Assembly (NCBI GenBank): GCA_938001915.1
Contig: CALLBD010000003.1
Location: 1-64,000 of the forward strand
Origin: an uncultured Caulobacterales bacterium
GTDB taxonomy: Bacteria > Pseudomonadota > Alphaproteobacteria > Caulobacterales > Maricaulaceae
Direction: 5' to 3'
DNA: 64,000 nt
In this document: positions 43,242 through 58,200 of the stretch, piece by piece
Layout of the letters: every line of letters begins with the position of its first letter
Numbering within the stretch: the stretch's first letter is position 1
Notes under the pieces: generated by a model
What the model was told of the DNA's origin: nothing
Database searches by the model: none
Seen by the model: only the letters and a program-made list of their open reading frames with translations
Translations under genes and position numbers: made by a program

Positions 43242-46200
43242 CTAGAATTTCCCAACAAGGTTGAGATACCACCCAATGTCATCTTCTTCTTCGAGCGCGC
43301 TGAGATATTCTTCTTCAATGCCGCCCCATGTAACGCCGAAGCCAAGCTTCGCATTATCATTCATATGACGATAGATACCTGCCTGACCGCCCAATCGCGT
43401 GATGGTCCCTTCACCGATGTCCAAATAGCGGCCCTCGATATGGGCATCCCATTGATGTGTGACATGATAGTCAAGGCGCAAAATACCCAAATCAGCATTT
43501 GATTTCGTGAAATCTAAGCTCTCACGGTTAGAGGTCACTGAGCCAGAGCGATGAGCATATTTACCGCCCAACGTCCACTTCGGTGAAATATCATAAGCCG
43601 TATCTACAGACAGAATTTCTGACTTCTGACGATAGTTCAGCGTTTCGCCGCCAAATCTCTGGCTCGTCGGAGACAAGTCTTCGAGATAGGTATATTTCGC
43701 GAGCAAGTTGAAACGATCATCCCAGATTGGACGGTAAGCCGCCGCAATAGACCCTTCGGTGAATTCCGCTTCATTGAAGTCGAGCGGACCTAAGTCGCCA
43801 TTTTCAGTTTGGCTTGAAACGGCGCGGTTAAACTTACCTTGCAAGCGCAGCTCCTCGCTCGCCTGATATTGAGACGTCCAGCGCAATAGCCAAGTTTGGC
43901 GCGTATCATTAGTGTCAACATTTTCGTCCTGGCGCCATTCAGCGGCAAAACCAGCCTTGAAGCGCTCGTCACCAAATCCCGCCGCTAGCGCAATGGCTTC
44001 CCGGTCAAGATTATCAATTTTTCCAAGCTCACCCGAGAAACCAAAGTTCCAATTTCCAGGGTTCCAATCCACACCATAGGCATGTGTCAGACCATTCAAG
44101 CCTCGGTCATTGAACTGCAAGCGTTCTTCACCAAAGACGGATAGCGCATCTGTGTAACGCTTACGCGCACCGACGTTGAGCGACCCGAAATTACCCGTGG
44201 GTTGCGCCCGAAGCGGCAGATCATAGGCGAGATAATACTCGTCACCATCTTCCTCTTGTCGGCGCAAGCTTGCCCGAACGCCTAAACCGTCTTCGCCGGT
44301 TGAGACTTCGCCGCCGCCAAAGAATGTCTTTGACAATCGCACTTCCGCACCCGCGCCAATTCGGTCCGTTGTTCGGCTATTATCACCGACGATACCCACT
44401 TGGCCAAAGGCATATAATTCGCCGTCTTTGCCCAATTTATGCGATGCACGAACCGCCAAGGCAGCCCCTTCATTTCCGCGCGCATCATCATTGTAAGACA
44501 ATCCAGCACTTACATCGATATCTTCATTGACAGCATAGTCGACGCTGGCTTCAGCAAAACTATTTGTGCCAATCAATTCACTGTCGGAAATATCCGCCCG
44601 TGCATTGAGTGTCAGATCTTTGCCAATCGCGAGTTGTAACCCACCGCCAATTTGTTCAACGGATTGATTGGTCGCTTCGGAATATCCTGCGAATCCAGCT
44701 TCGCGTTTACGCCAATAAAGATAGGCATTGCCGTCATGTTTCGAAACTTCTGCAAAGTTCACAGCCGCTTCGATAGCATAGGCCGTTGCCGCAACATCAT
44801 CGACATTGGTCAGTCCACCTCTATCCGCTGCCGCGAAGCTAAAGCCGCCATCAAGTGAGGTAAAGGTTTCGACACCGACGCCTTCGCTGCGGGCGACTTC
44901 ACCTTTAATATATGTTCCAGCCGCATATTGTAGCGTCAGGTCCATTTCATACAGGTCAGACTCCAATCCACCATCATCAGCGTGATTATAAGTCGCGCCA
45001 AGTTTGACATGATCACCGAACCAACGTTTGGCACGAACACCATATATGGCACCATTATCATTTGCGCCAAAGACCGGCGTGAACTCATAATCTGCGACGA
45101 GGACTTGGGCATTACCAGACTGACTTCCGTCTCTGAATAGACGTCCGTCATCACCTGTGCTTCCAAGTGGGCGCGTTAAGATGACACGACCTTGGATAAA
45201 GTCGAGATCATAATCCGTCCCATATTGTAAGCGGCGGCTTTCGATTACCAGACCCGACACGCTATCACGCGTTTCAACACGCAGCTGTTCGGAGCCAATC
45301 GAAATATCGCCGTGGCGGAGATAATAGACAGAGCCGCCCGTACCGCGCAGTTCATCGCGCGCCTGACGTGATCCGCCTTCGGCTACAAATGCTGTCACTT
45401 CCGTGCGGGCATCCCCAAGCGTCGTGAAGGCATTTTCATCCCAATGAAGTTTGGCACCATATAATGTGCGGTTCACCCGCGCGAATTCCGTGTCATTGAA
45501 ATTCGTCTGGTAATTCCCCCAAAGCGCATAGTCATCGTCACGCTGAATACGGGCATAGATACGGCCAGATGTCGGCGCATCTTGTTCAATGACCGAATTA
45601 TCACCGTATGTCGGGTAATAGCGATCAGGGTCCAAACGGCGGAGCAATTGATTCAGATCCTTATCATCCAATGTTGAGACGAGATCGCCTAAGCCCGCTT
45701 CGCCCGTATCGGCGGTAGCCGTAACGGTCCAACGGTCATTTAAACGCGAGCGAACATAGAAGGCGACGCGGCCTTCTTCAAAAGTCTCATCAGATCCAAT
45801 CCGCTCACCGATAGTGGCTTCAACCTGAGCCACATAGAATGTGTCTTTGGATTTAACCTCAACCGAGCGAACCAACTTCTGAGACCCTGCTTCTATAGTA
45901 ATAGATTGCTGACCCGCTGGCAGAAGCTGCTCGGCGACAAAGCGTCCATCCGCGTCCACGCGAACACGTTCACCCATAACCACGGCGGCTTCGCCCGGTA
46001 CATTTCGGCCATAAACCTTCACCGATCCACCGCGCACACGCACATTGGATGTCTCAAGCGTATTCTGACCAAAGGTACCAGATGCGCGCTCTAGCCATTC
46101 GGCGCGCGTGAGATCAAAATCAGCGTCACCAATATATAGGACTTTGGGCGCGGTTTGATCAAAAGCGCCATCAGCCGCATTTGCCCGCAGCACATATTGT

Positions 46201-49200
46201 AGCTCGTAAGGCAGTCCCTCTGGGAGCGTCATGGTGGCCACATTACCCGTCACTGGCATAGTGAATAGGGGCTCACCGCGCGCTGAGCGCCTTGCATCAA
46301 AGACTCGAATTTCAAGCTTATCGGCAAAGGCGACATAATTAGAGTAGGTCGCAGCCTTGAGCACACGTTGTCCCTCTTCAGAGACAATATCCATATGCGC
46401 ATTCAGACGTTTCACAGGATCAAGATTATCCCCCTGCGTTTCAATCTCCATCGCATCGACATAGGCGGAGGTAGAGTTCCCCCAGCCTAACCAGCGCTGC
46501 AAACGGCCTGGCGCAGGACTTTGGTCAACCTCATTTTTGCGATCACGACGGCCTAAAATAGAGGCGCTATTGTGACGTGTATCAGACTCCAAAGCTTCAT
46601 CCGCATGTTCCCCGTCATTGTTCAGACCATTGCGTAGGCCGGCATTGCGGTTCCATCTGCGGTCTTCAGCGCGATCAGGAATTTCATCGCGTGTAATTGG
46701 CAAGACATCACCGGTTGCATTGACACCAAAGACTTGTCGGTCTGTTCCATTGCGGCGACCATTATCTTTAATGTCTTCATCCGAGATAATCGATCCAAAC
46801 ATCTCACCGGCGATACCGCCCTCGTGAGAATAGGTCCCATAAGGCCTTTTATGATGGTCTGAAACCTGACCGCAGTCGCTACAGTCTGTTCCCGTCCACA
46901 GCGCTTCCATTGCAATATCATCAAGCGTGTCAGGGCTAAGCTCGCGGACAACATCTAATGCGATTTGCAGACGTGCCTGCGCGGCGTCAACGCTCATGCC
47001 ATCATCTGCATGAAAGACTAACACAGCCCGTTCGGCAGATTGATTCTGCGCCAAGAAACTTTGCAGTTCTGCGACTTTTGTCACAGCAATACCCGTACCA
47101 TCGAGATTAAAGTCACTCATTCTGAAATCGACACGTAATTTTGTCCGGAAACCTGCACCGAAGTTTAGTTTCACAAATTTACCGCGCGTCGCACGAACAA
47201 CCCGAGGGTTTTCCGTTGTAGGGGCATATCCCAAAGGTAACGTCCGCGTATCTGCCTTCAGTAAGAAGTTCGATCCATTCTCGGAGTCCGCAATGACGGC
47301 ACAGGGAATGTGATAGCGGCCATATTCATCCGTTGTGATAATATCGCCGTTGACGCTCACGAGACGCACGCCAGGCAAGCCCGGTTCACCATCGTCAGGA
47401 TAGCCATTTACATTCACATCATCATAGACGCGGCCAATGACAGGCGTACAATCGAAACTTGGTTCTGGGATATAATCCACGGTTGCCGTCGCGATATCTG
47501 AGCGTGAGCCATCTTCCGTATTTTCAGCAAAAGCTTGGTTCTCATGTGCGCCAAATGTCACATTAGGACCTGCGAGCAAGTTCAATGTCACCGTTACGGT
47601 TTCATTTGGCTGCAACGCATCCAGAGGCGCAGTTTCGCCTTGATTAAGTGACCAGCTGAGAACGCCGCGGCTGCGAACATTTGGTTCAAGCTCGACGGTC
47701 TCCGCACCGTTAGTGACGGCACTGGAACCAGGCACATAAGCAAACCCTTCTGGCAGGCGGTCCACAATATCAACGCCGCTCAAGGTCGTGGCGCTCTCAT
47801 TTGTTACAGAGATTGTATAGAGAACGGGGTCGCCGATTTGCACGGTGCGCGGGTTCGCTGTTTTTGTAACCCGCAGGAAGCTGGCATCAGAAATTGGTGC
47901 TAGGCTTACCACAGCGGAGTCGGTTGCATCTACAGCACCCGTATTCAGCGGTCCAACCGCAGATACGACAGCCGTATTGGTAAATTCGCCTGCACTATCC
48001 GTAATAACGGCCACGTCTAATCTCATGGTGAAGGCTTCACCTGGCTCTAGCGTACCCTCACCATCACTCAGGCTCAGGCTATTAAAGCCATCAAAATTTA
48101 GAGCCGGCAGACCCGTGAAGGCCTCTGGAGCGGAGACAAGTTCGATGTTCTGAACCGAGACGCTCTGGTCGCCAAAGGCTGTCGACAAATCATCAGACAG
48201 AATAATGTCTGTAATCGAAGTTTGTCCTGTATTCTCAACCGTGAACTCATAGGTCACGAGCTCGCGCCCATCGTCCAAGCGCTCAACCTCGCCAATAGCT
48301 CTTTTCGTAAGACCCACATTTGGAACGCCGCAAGATTGCAGAGGAATATTATTCAGGAAAACAGAAGGGTCACCGGCCTCAATGTCAAAGGACAGATAGA
48401 AAGGTGAGTTTGTCTCTTCAGTGAAGTCAGCGATGACGCCGCTACTGCCAACCTCGGAGGCCCCAAGTATGGCAGGGTTATCCGTGCGCGTTGACACATC
48501 CAATGGGTCAGTTGCAGCCAAGCGGGTTGTCGAGGGCTCAGCCCCGTCAGGGTATGTTGGCGTTACAGTGTAGAGACCCGGTTCCGTTACATAGAACTGG
48601 AAGAACCCATCTGTTCCGTCATGAACAATATTAATATTATTCGTCAGACCGGTGGCGCTATTCGTCCCGGCTGGACCTGTAACGCTAATACTGCCGCCCG
48701 GAATTATCGCGCCGTTCTCTTCACAATAGAAATAACCGGTTGGGTCATAATCCTCAGAGTCAGGGATACCATCGCCGTCACGATCTTCCGCTGCGCTTTC
48801 GAAATTATCAGGCGCGCCATCCCCATCTGTATCAATGAGTGAGAGCGGAGCTGGGTTTACATCACCAGGTGTGTCAGGCGTGACAACCGGATCATTCGAT
48901 GGAAGCGGTGTCGATAGTTGATTGGTTTGTCCGTAAGCTGTGTTCCCTTGCGCAGGGCCGCCATTTGTAATGTCGAGACGCGCTGTAAGTTGCACAGTGC
49001 CATTTTCGCCAACAGCAAGGCTATCTGTTCCGCTTAACAGTTCAATCAAGCTCACGCCGTCATATTCTGTGTCTACGGTCAGGTCAGCCGACTCGGCCAC
49101 AGGCGTTCCAAATAGGGACGCAGGGGCAAAAGCTTCGGCCAAGTCATCTTCGAGCGTGACATTGGTCAGTGTGACATTACCGATATTTTCCAAACCTATT

Positions 49201-52200
49201 TCATATTGGACCTCATAAATTGGACCAAAGAGCTGGCGACTGGATACGGTGGTTTTTGTGATCTCTAAGCGCGGTTCAACATTGGCTTCAACCGTCTCAG
49301 AGACTTCTGGAGATGTGAAGGAGCTGCCGTCAAAGCTAGTCGACGCAGTGGCCAAGTTCGTGACTTGTCCGGCATCCACATCCGCCTGCGTAACCGCATA
49401 TTCGGCTGTACAGGTCACGCTCGCGCCCGGTTGGATCCCGCCCGCTGGAAGCGCAGGACAGGTGACAGAGGCAATCTTATCATCGGAAATCGCGATAGGC
49501 TCAGTCAACGTTACATTACCCGCGTTGGTAACAACATAATCATATGTCAAAATATCACCGGGAATCATGAAGCTTGCCGTTGTTGCAGTTTTCACAACCG
49601 TAAGCGCAGGGGCAGATTCGGCAGGTAAGGTAACCGTATCACTCGGCGAGCTTACAGTTTCACCGTTCAATTCAGCGCTGGCACTTGCAATATTTGTGAC
49701 CCCACCCGCATCAATGTCGGCTTGAAGCACGATATATTGCGCAGAACATGTCAGGCTCGCTCCGGGGATCAATCCCTGCGCAGGTATGGCCGGACAAATG
49801 ACATCTGCAATTTTATCATCACTTACGCTTACGGGTGCGGTGAACGTTACATTCCCCGTATTGGTAATGAGGTAGCTGTAAACCACCGTCTCACCCGCTG
49901 TCGCGATAGACGTATTGTCTGACGATTTTTCTATTGAAAGAGCAGGCAACTGGCTTCCCGAAATCTCAACGCTATCTGTATCAGACGTGATGTCTCCACT
50001 GGTCGCGGAGGCGATATTTGTCACCCCACCCGCATCAATATCAGCTTGCGTCACCGTGTAAGTCGCTGAACAGGTCAAAGTTGCACCTGGAACCAGTCCT
50101 GGGTTGGCAGGACAGATCACATTGGCAATCTTATCATCAGACACTGTGATTGGGTCTGTCAGCGTAAAGTTACTCGTGTTGCGCAAGATATAATCGTAGG
50201 ACAGGACATCACCCACGGCAGTGAAGCCGCTGGACTGTGCCACTTTATCAATCTCGATACCCTCTGAACGATCCGCGTCGACTGTGACTGTCTCGTCAGG
50301 AGACGTGGTTGTGCCGTCTGTCGCAAAGGCAGTATTGGTCACAGTTCCCGCATCAATATCAGCTTGGGTAATTGTATCTGTCCCCGTACAAGTTAGGCTC
50401 GCAGCTGGACGTAATCCACCAGTCGGAAGCGGCGGGCACATCACATTCGGGATACGAGAATCTGTTACAGATACAGGGTTTGTTACTGTCGTATTGCCAG
50501 AGTTTGTAACAACAAATTCATAATCGAGCGTATCACCAACAGCCGCGTAGCTTGCCGTCAGCGCTGTCTTCAGCAGCGTTAATTCTGGCGCCTGGCCGGC
50601 ATTGATTGTCACCGCATCTGGCGGAGATGTTGTTGTAGGGTTTTCTGCAAAAGCGTTATTCGTAACCTCGCCTGCATCAATGTCTGCCTGGGTGACCACA
50701 TAGGTCTCCGTGCACGTTTCGACTTGGCCAGGCGCTAGGTTTCCAGAGAAACAGAGGAAAGTCCCGATCTTGTCATCAATGATATTTGTATCACCGGTCA
50801 GCGTCAGGTTCCCCGTATTCTCTAGCTCAAATGTATAGCTCAAAACATCACCAACGGCGTCATAGCTCGTGTCCGCAGATGATTTACGCATCGTCAGAGC
50901 TGGCAAGCCATTTGCAGGTATTGTTTCAGAGTCTGGCGTCGAGGTGGTCGTCCCATCAGAGGCAGAAGCCACATTGGTAACACTGCCGATATCCAAATCA
51001 GACTGCGTCACGACATAGGTCGCGGTACACGTCAGCACACCGCCCGGTAGCAGGCCACCACTTGGCAGAGCTGGGCAATTCACAGACGGAATTAGGTTAT
51101 CCGTAACAGTGATTGGCGCTGTAATTGTGGTGTTACCATCATTGGTCACAACATATTCATAGGTCGTGATGTCGCCCGGACTTTCAAAATTGATATCCGT
51201 GGCCGTTTTGACAAATCCAAAAGAAGGCATCTGGTCGGCATTAACCGTCGCGTCATCTTGCGGCGAGCTAATCGTACCATCGGTTGCGCGCGCGATATTG
51301 GTGACGCTACCCGCGTCAATATCGGCTTGGGTCACGGCATAAGTTCCCGTACAGGTCAAGCTCGCAGCCGGTGGCAAACCACCAGCGGGCAAAGCTGGAC
51401 AGGTAACAGACGGGATTAGGTCATCTGTGACCGTTATCGCGGTTGTAATTGTTATGTTTCCTGAGTTGATGACATCATATGTGTAGCTCAACAAATCACC
51501 GGGAGACGCATAAGTGAAATCTGTCGCCGTTTTGACCAGCGTCATTTCTGGCATCTGACTAGCGTTGACGGTTTCATCTACCTCTGGCGAAGTAGTCGTT
51601 CCATCTGTCGCACTCGCAATGTTGGTTACGGATCCGGCATCGATATCGGCTTGTGTCACGACATATGTCGCTGCACAGGTCAAGCTCGCACCAGGGACCA
51701 ATCCGCCCGATGGCGCGACAGGGCACGCAACAGACGCGATTTTGTTATCACTGACAGAAATTGTACCTGTTAGCGTAACGTTACCGCTATTTGTGACCTC
51801 ATAGCTGTAATCAATCGTATCGCCGACACTATCGAAATCAGGCGTTGTCGCCGTCTTCACAAGCGTAAGCTCTGGATTTAGATCGGCAGTCACGCTGCGC
51901 ACAGCACTGACGGGATCTAATGATCCGACGCTTGGCGTTCCGTCGGCAGAGGCGACATTATCGACCTGGCCCGCATCAATATCGGCCTGCGTGACCGTGT
52001 AAGAACCCGTACACACAAAGCTAGCATTGGGCGCCAAAACATCCGTTGGACAAGACAATGACGGGATAAGCGGATCATCGACCACAACATTAGAGATGGT
52101 AACATTCCCAATATTTGAGACCGTAATTTCATACGCGAGAATATCGCCCGCAGTATCGAAGCTGGTGCGCAACGCGGATTTGAAAATATCCAATTCCGGA

Positions 52201-55200
52201 TTCGCTACACCTGTCACCACGGCGGTATCTGACACTGTCGGCACAGGATCACCATTAGGTAAATTCGCACCCACGGAAGCCGTATTCATAACGTCGCCTG
52301 CATCAATATCAGCTTGCGTCACGACATAGCTGGCTGAACAGACCATAGAGGCAGCAGGGGCCAGCGTTGCGGTCGGGCAAGTGACAGACGGTACTAAAGC
52401 ATCGCTGACCACGACATTAGACAGGGTAATCATGCCGGTATTTTCGACGTCAAATTCATAGGTAAGAATATCGCCGGGTTCAGAGAAATCGGTGCTAATA
52501 GCCCGCTTTTCAAAGCTAAGACCAGGAGCCGCTGAACTGTCGACAACGGCGCTATCCGCTGTTGTAACAGACGGAAGTCCGGGCGGCGGCGTAGCCCCTA
52601 CAGAGGCATTATTGACAACTTCGCCAGCATCAACATCGGCTTGGGAAACAGTATAGCTTGCGGAACACACCATGGTTGCGGCAGGTGCAAGGCTTGTCTG
52701 AGGACAGCTAACAGCGGCGATGATATCATCCGTGATAGAGAGATTTGTGAGTGTCACATTCCCTGTATTCTCAACATCAAACTCATAGGTGATGACGTCG
52801 CCCGCTGAGTTAAAGTCAGCCGTTGTAGCGCGTTTTTCAAATCCTACTGAGGGCGTACGCGTCCCGCCGACTGTGACGTCGACTGGCGCAGAAACTAATG
52901 TGCCGGATTGCGCAAAGGCTTGGTTCATGATTTCGCCTGCATCCATATCGGCCTGCGTAATCGTGTAAGTTGCGCGGCAAGTTTGAGTCGCGCCTGGAAC
53001 TAAATTAGCTGTACCACACGTAATTGTGCCGATTTTATCGTCAACAACTTCAATATCGTTCGTAAGGGTTAGGTTGCCGTCATTCGTCACGGCAAATTCA
53101 TATTCCACAATATCGCCCGTCGCCGTAAAGTCAGAAAACAGAGCCGTTTTCACGATGGAAAGCGCAGGATTTTGGTCAGCCGGAATCGTCTCCGTTGTTT
53201 GCGGTGAGGAAATCGGTCCACTTGCCGCAGACGCAATATTTGTTACCTGCCCAGCGTCCAAATCAGCTTGGGTCACGGTATAATCTGCCGTACAAGTCAG
53301 CGCAGCATTTGGCGCAAGGCCGCCAGCCGGAAGTGCGGGGCAATTGACTGGTGAAATCAAATTATCCGTCACAACAATAGGATCCGTCAAGGTGACATTA
53401 CCCGTATTGGTGACAACATACTCATAGGTCGTGATATCGCCTGGTAGCTCAAAGTTCACATTTGTCGCCGTTTTGACGGTTTCCATGGCGGGCTGCTGAT
53501 CAGCCGCAATGGTTACGCTATCGGTTGGCGGTGTGAACGTGCCACCAGCTGGGGATGCCGTGGCGGTCGCATTATTGAGAACATTACCCGCATCCAAATC
53601 GGCCTGCGTGACAGCGTAATCTGCGGTACAGACAACCGTCTCACCGGGATCGAGATTGGCGTCGCCATTTCCAACAGCCGCGACATCGCAAAGAACCGTA
53701 GCGATTTTATCATCAGACACAGCCACATCGCTGACAAGAACATTACCCGTATTTACGATGGTATATGTGTAGCTCAATACATCTCCGACCGCAGCAAAAC
53801 GTGTATCGGCGGACGCTTTATCCAGCGTTAGTAATGGCATTTGATCGGCTGCAACGGTTTCCGTCGCCTCGGGCGCAGTCAAAGTGCCGCCCGCTGGCGT
53901 ACCATCGGCAGACGCAATATTCGTCACAGACCCCGCGTCGAGGTCTGCCTGCGTAACAGCATATTGACCCGTACAAACAACTGTCTCACCTGGATCAAGA
54001 TTTGCATCACCGTTCCCAACGGCCGCGACATTACATGTCACCGCAGGGATTTTATCATCCGAAACAACTAGATCTGAAATCAGAACATTGCCCGTGTTTA
54101 CGACGGTATAGTCATAGGTCAGCATATCACCGACAGCTGTAAAATCGGTCTCATTTGCGGTTTTGACCAGCGTCATGGACGGTGTTTGCGTCGCCGCAAC
54201 AATCGCCTCATCCGTTGGAGATGTCGTGGTGCCGTCCGTGGCGGAAGCGATATTTGTAACTTCACCTGCATCCAAATCAGCTTGGGTGACGCTATAGCTG
54301 CCCGTACATGTCAAAGTCGCAGAAGGAGCCAAGCCGCCAGCCGGGAGGGCTGGACAATTTACAGACGCAATTTTGTCATCCGATACGCTTATCGGATCAA
54401 GCAGCGTAACATTACCTGTATTGGTGACGTCATATTCATAGGTCAGCACATCGCCCACGGAGGCGAAATCTGTGTCTAATGCGCGTTTCACCATTTCAAG
54501 CGCAGGGCTTTGCGTGCCGTCAACCGTGGCGGTATCGCCAGCGGGGGCGAGCGTGCCGCCAGCGGGCGTACCAGACGCCTGCGCAATATTTGTGATTGAG
54601 CCAGCATCTAAATCAGCCTGGGTTACGACATAAGTCGCGGTACAGACCATCGTCTGCGTCGGCATTAAACTTGTCACCGGACAGCTGACGGAGGCAATTT
54701 TATCATCTGTGACGACGATATTTGTAATTTCAACATTGCCCGTATTTGTAACCAAATATTCGTAATCAAGCGTATCGCCAAGGGCAGCAAAATCCGTATC
54801 GAGCGCAGTTTTAACAAGCGTCATCATAGGGCTTTGCGTGCCGTCCACAGTCGCTGTATCGGTCGGCGCAGTCAAAGTGCCGCCCGCTGGCGTACCATCG
54901 GCAGACGCAATATTCGTCACAGAACCCGCGTTCAAATCGGCTTGGGAAACCGTATAGCTCGCTGAGCATGTGGTGGCCGCGCCAGGTGCCAATGTCGTAA
55001 CGGGGCAGCTGACCGTCGCAATTTTATCATCCGAGACGCTAAGCGCACTAATCGTAACATTGCCGATATTTTCTACATCGAATTCATAGGCCAAGACGTC
55101 ACCGACGGCTGCGAAACCTGTGTCTAGCGCGCGTTTAGCAAGAGACAGCTCAGGCGCTGGCGCATCTGGCGACACGGATTCATCCGCCGTAATGGACGCA

Positions 55201-58200
55201 AGCGTACCGCCCGCTGGCGTGGCGCTAATCGTCGCTGTATTTGTAATCGCAGCGCCCGCATCAATATCAGCCTGCGTCACTTGATAAGTCGCCGTGAAAT
55301 CAACGCTCGCCCCAACCGCAAGCGCGGGAACAACGGCAGGCGTGATGGCGGAGAGCGTTCCCGCCCCAGAATGAACATCAGAAACCGAAATATCGGATAA
55401 GCTAACATTGCCTGTATTGGTGACGCTATAGGTATAGGTCACAATATCGCCAACGCTAAGGTCGCTCGTGACATCAGCGGTTTTTGTCAGCTCGGCATTT
55501 GGCGCAGGGGCCTCAAGGGAAACGGACTCACTATCCGTGGCTGGATTAAGCGTGCCGCCAGCAGGCGTTGCGTCCGCCGTGGCTATATTCGTAATGGGCG
55601 TGCCCGCATCAATATCAGCCTGCGTGATCACATAGGTCGCGGTGAAACTTGTGCTTCCGCCAACCGCTAGGCTGGCAACATTAGCCGGCGAAATTGCGCT
55701 CAATGTTCCCGTACCTGAATGGACATCAGAGATGGTGACATTATTGACAGTGACATTGCCTGTGTTCGTCACAGCATAGGTATAAGTTACGACATCACCT
55801 TCTGACAGATCCGTCGAGATGTCTGCTGTTTTGACGAGCTCTAATTCTGGGTCAAAAGCTTCTGGGGAGACGCGTTCATCCGCTGTTGCGGGAACATAAG
55901 TTCCGCTCGGCGGCGTGGCGCTGGCCGCTGCTGTATTGGTAATATCTCCGCCTGCATCAATATCGGCTTGCGTGACAACATAGGTAGCGGTGAAAGTCGC
56001 GCTCTGGCCAATCGGCAAGCTGGCAACAGAGGCGGGGGTGATGGTAGAGAGCGTGCCGCTCCCCGAATGCAAATCGGAAATACTGACATCCGCCAATGTA
56101 ACATTGCCAGTGTTTTCAGCCGTATAGGTATAGGTGATGACATCGCCAGCCGCGATATCGGTCGTTTGATCTGCAACTTTCGTTAATGAAATCTCGGGAG
56201 CTGCAGTAATGGGTGTGACGGATTCTGTATCTGAAACGGGCGCAAAATTACCCGCTGAAGGCGCAGCATCAGCTGTCGCTTCATTCGTGATCGGAAGGCC
56301 CGCATCCACATCTGCTTGGGTCACGACATAGGTCGCCGTGAAATCCTGCGTTGCGCCGGGCGCAAGTGTCACACTTGCTGGCGTAATGGCGGATAAGGCA
56401 CCTGTTCCATTATGGACATCCGTGACCGTCACATCATTCATCGTAACATTGCCTGGATTTCGAACCGTATAAGTATAGGTTACGGTTTGACCTACCGTCA
56501 GGCCAGAGGTGACATCAGCTGTTTTCTCTATCTCAAGCGCAGGGGCCGGATCTGCAAGTGCAACGACTGCTGTGCCTTGAACAGGACCGAGTGTTCCGCG
56601 GCGCGGCGTACTGGCGAGCGAAGCCGTATTGGTAATATCATTAGACGCATCAATATCTGCCTGCGTCACCTCATAGGTTGACGTAAAGGTAACAGAAGCG
56701 CCTGGCGCAAGCGTCGCAACCGAAGCCGGCGTAATGGCAGATAGCGTACCTGAGCCCGCGTGATTATCTGAAATTGAGAGCGTATCTAAAGTGACGTTAC
56801 CCGTGTTAGTGACAAGATAGCTATAGGTGACAATATCGCCTAATTCGAGGTTTGCCGTTACATCCGCCGTTTTCTCCAGAGTTGCGGCAGGTGTTGGCGC
56901 TTCGATTGTTACGGTCTCACTATCCGTTGCAGGTGTGAGGCTCCCGCCAGCAGGCACGCCATCGACTGTGGCCGTATTGGTAATATCTGTTCCCGCATCA
57001 ATATCGGCTAGGGTTACCGTATATGTCGCCGTGAATGTCTGAGACGCGCCCGGTGCCAGGGTTACACTGGCAGGCGTAATAGCAGAGAGCGTGCCTGAGC
57101 CGCTGTGAACATCCGAAACGGCCACATTATCGATGCTGACATTGCCTGTATTTTCAACGAGGTAAGTATAGGTAATCACATCGCCCACAGCGACATCCGC
57201 CGTGTCGGACGCCGTTTTTGCCACTGTGAGGGACGGCGCGGGCGCTTCCAGCGCCACCGTCTCATCATCCGTAACAGGTGCATAGGTACCGCTGGCTGGC
57301 GTCGCATTGAGCGTTGCTGTGTTTGTAATATCTGTGCCGGCGTCAATGTCAGCCTGCGTAACCGTATAGGTCGCTGTGAAGGTTTGCGTATCACCTGGCG
57401 CAAGGGCCACGCTAGTTGGCGTAATGGCAGACAATGTACCTGAACCGCTATGCACATCGGAAACAGAGACGGCGCTCATCGACACATTGCCGGTATTTTC
57501 AACCGCATAGCTATAGGTAATGACATCACCGACTTGAACATCCGTTGTGTCGGAGGCTGTTTTTGCCATGGTCATGGCAGGGTCGGCAGCCTCTAGCGCT
57601 ACCGTCTCATCATCCGTGACAGGCGTATAAGTACCGCTGGCTGGCGTCGCGTTGAGCGTTGCTGTGTTTGTAATATCTGTGCCGGCGTCAATGTCAGCCT
57701 GCGTAACCGTATAGGTCGCTGTGAAGGTTTGCGTATCACCTGGCGCAAGATCCACGCTAGCTGGCGTAATGGCAGACAATGTGCCTGCGCCGCTATGCAC
57801 ATCGGAAACAGAGACGGCGCTCATCGACACATTGCCGGTATTTTCAACCGCATAGCTATAGGTAATGACATCACCGACTTGAACACCCGTCGTGTCGGAG
57901 GCTGTTTTTGCCATGGTCAACGCGGGATTAGCGGCTGCAAGGCTGACAGACTCATAAGCCGTAGCAGGCGTATAGGTTCCGCCGGCGGGCGCCGCATTGG
58001 CCGTCGCCGTATTCGTAATAGCTGTCCCCGCATCTATATCGGCTTGGGTGATGGTATAAGTTGCCGTGAATGTCTGGTCGTCACCGGGGTCAAGACTGAC
58101 AGTGGCGGGCGTAATGGGAGAAAGCGTTCCCGATCCATTATGTACGTCAAATATGGAGACATTGTTGAGCGTAACATTACCCGTATTGGTGAACAGGTAG

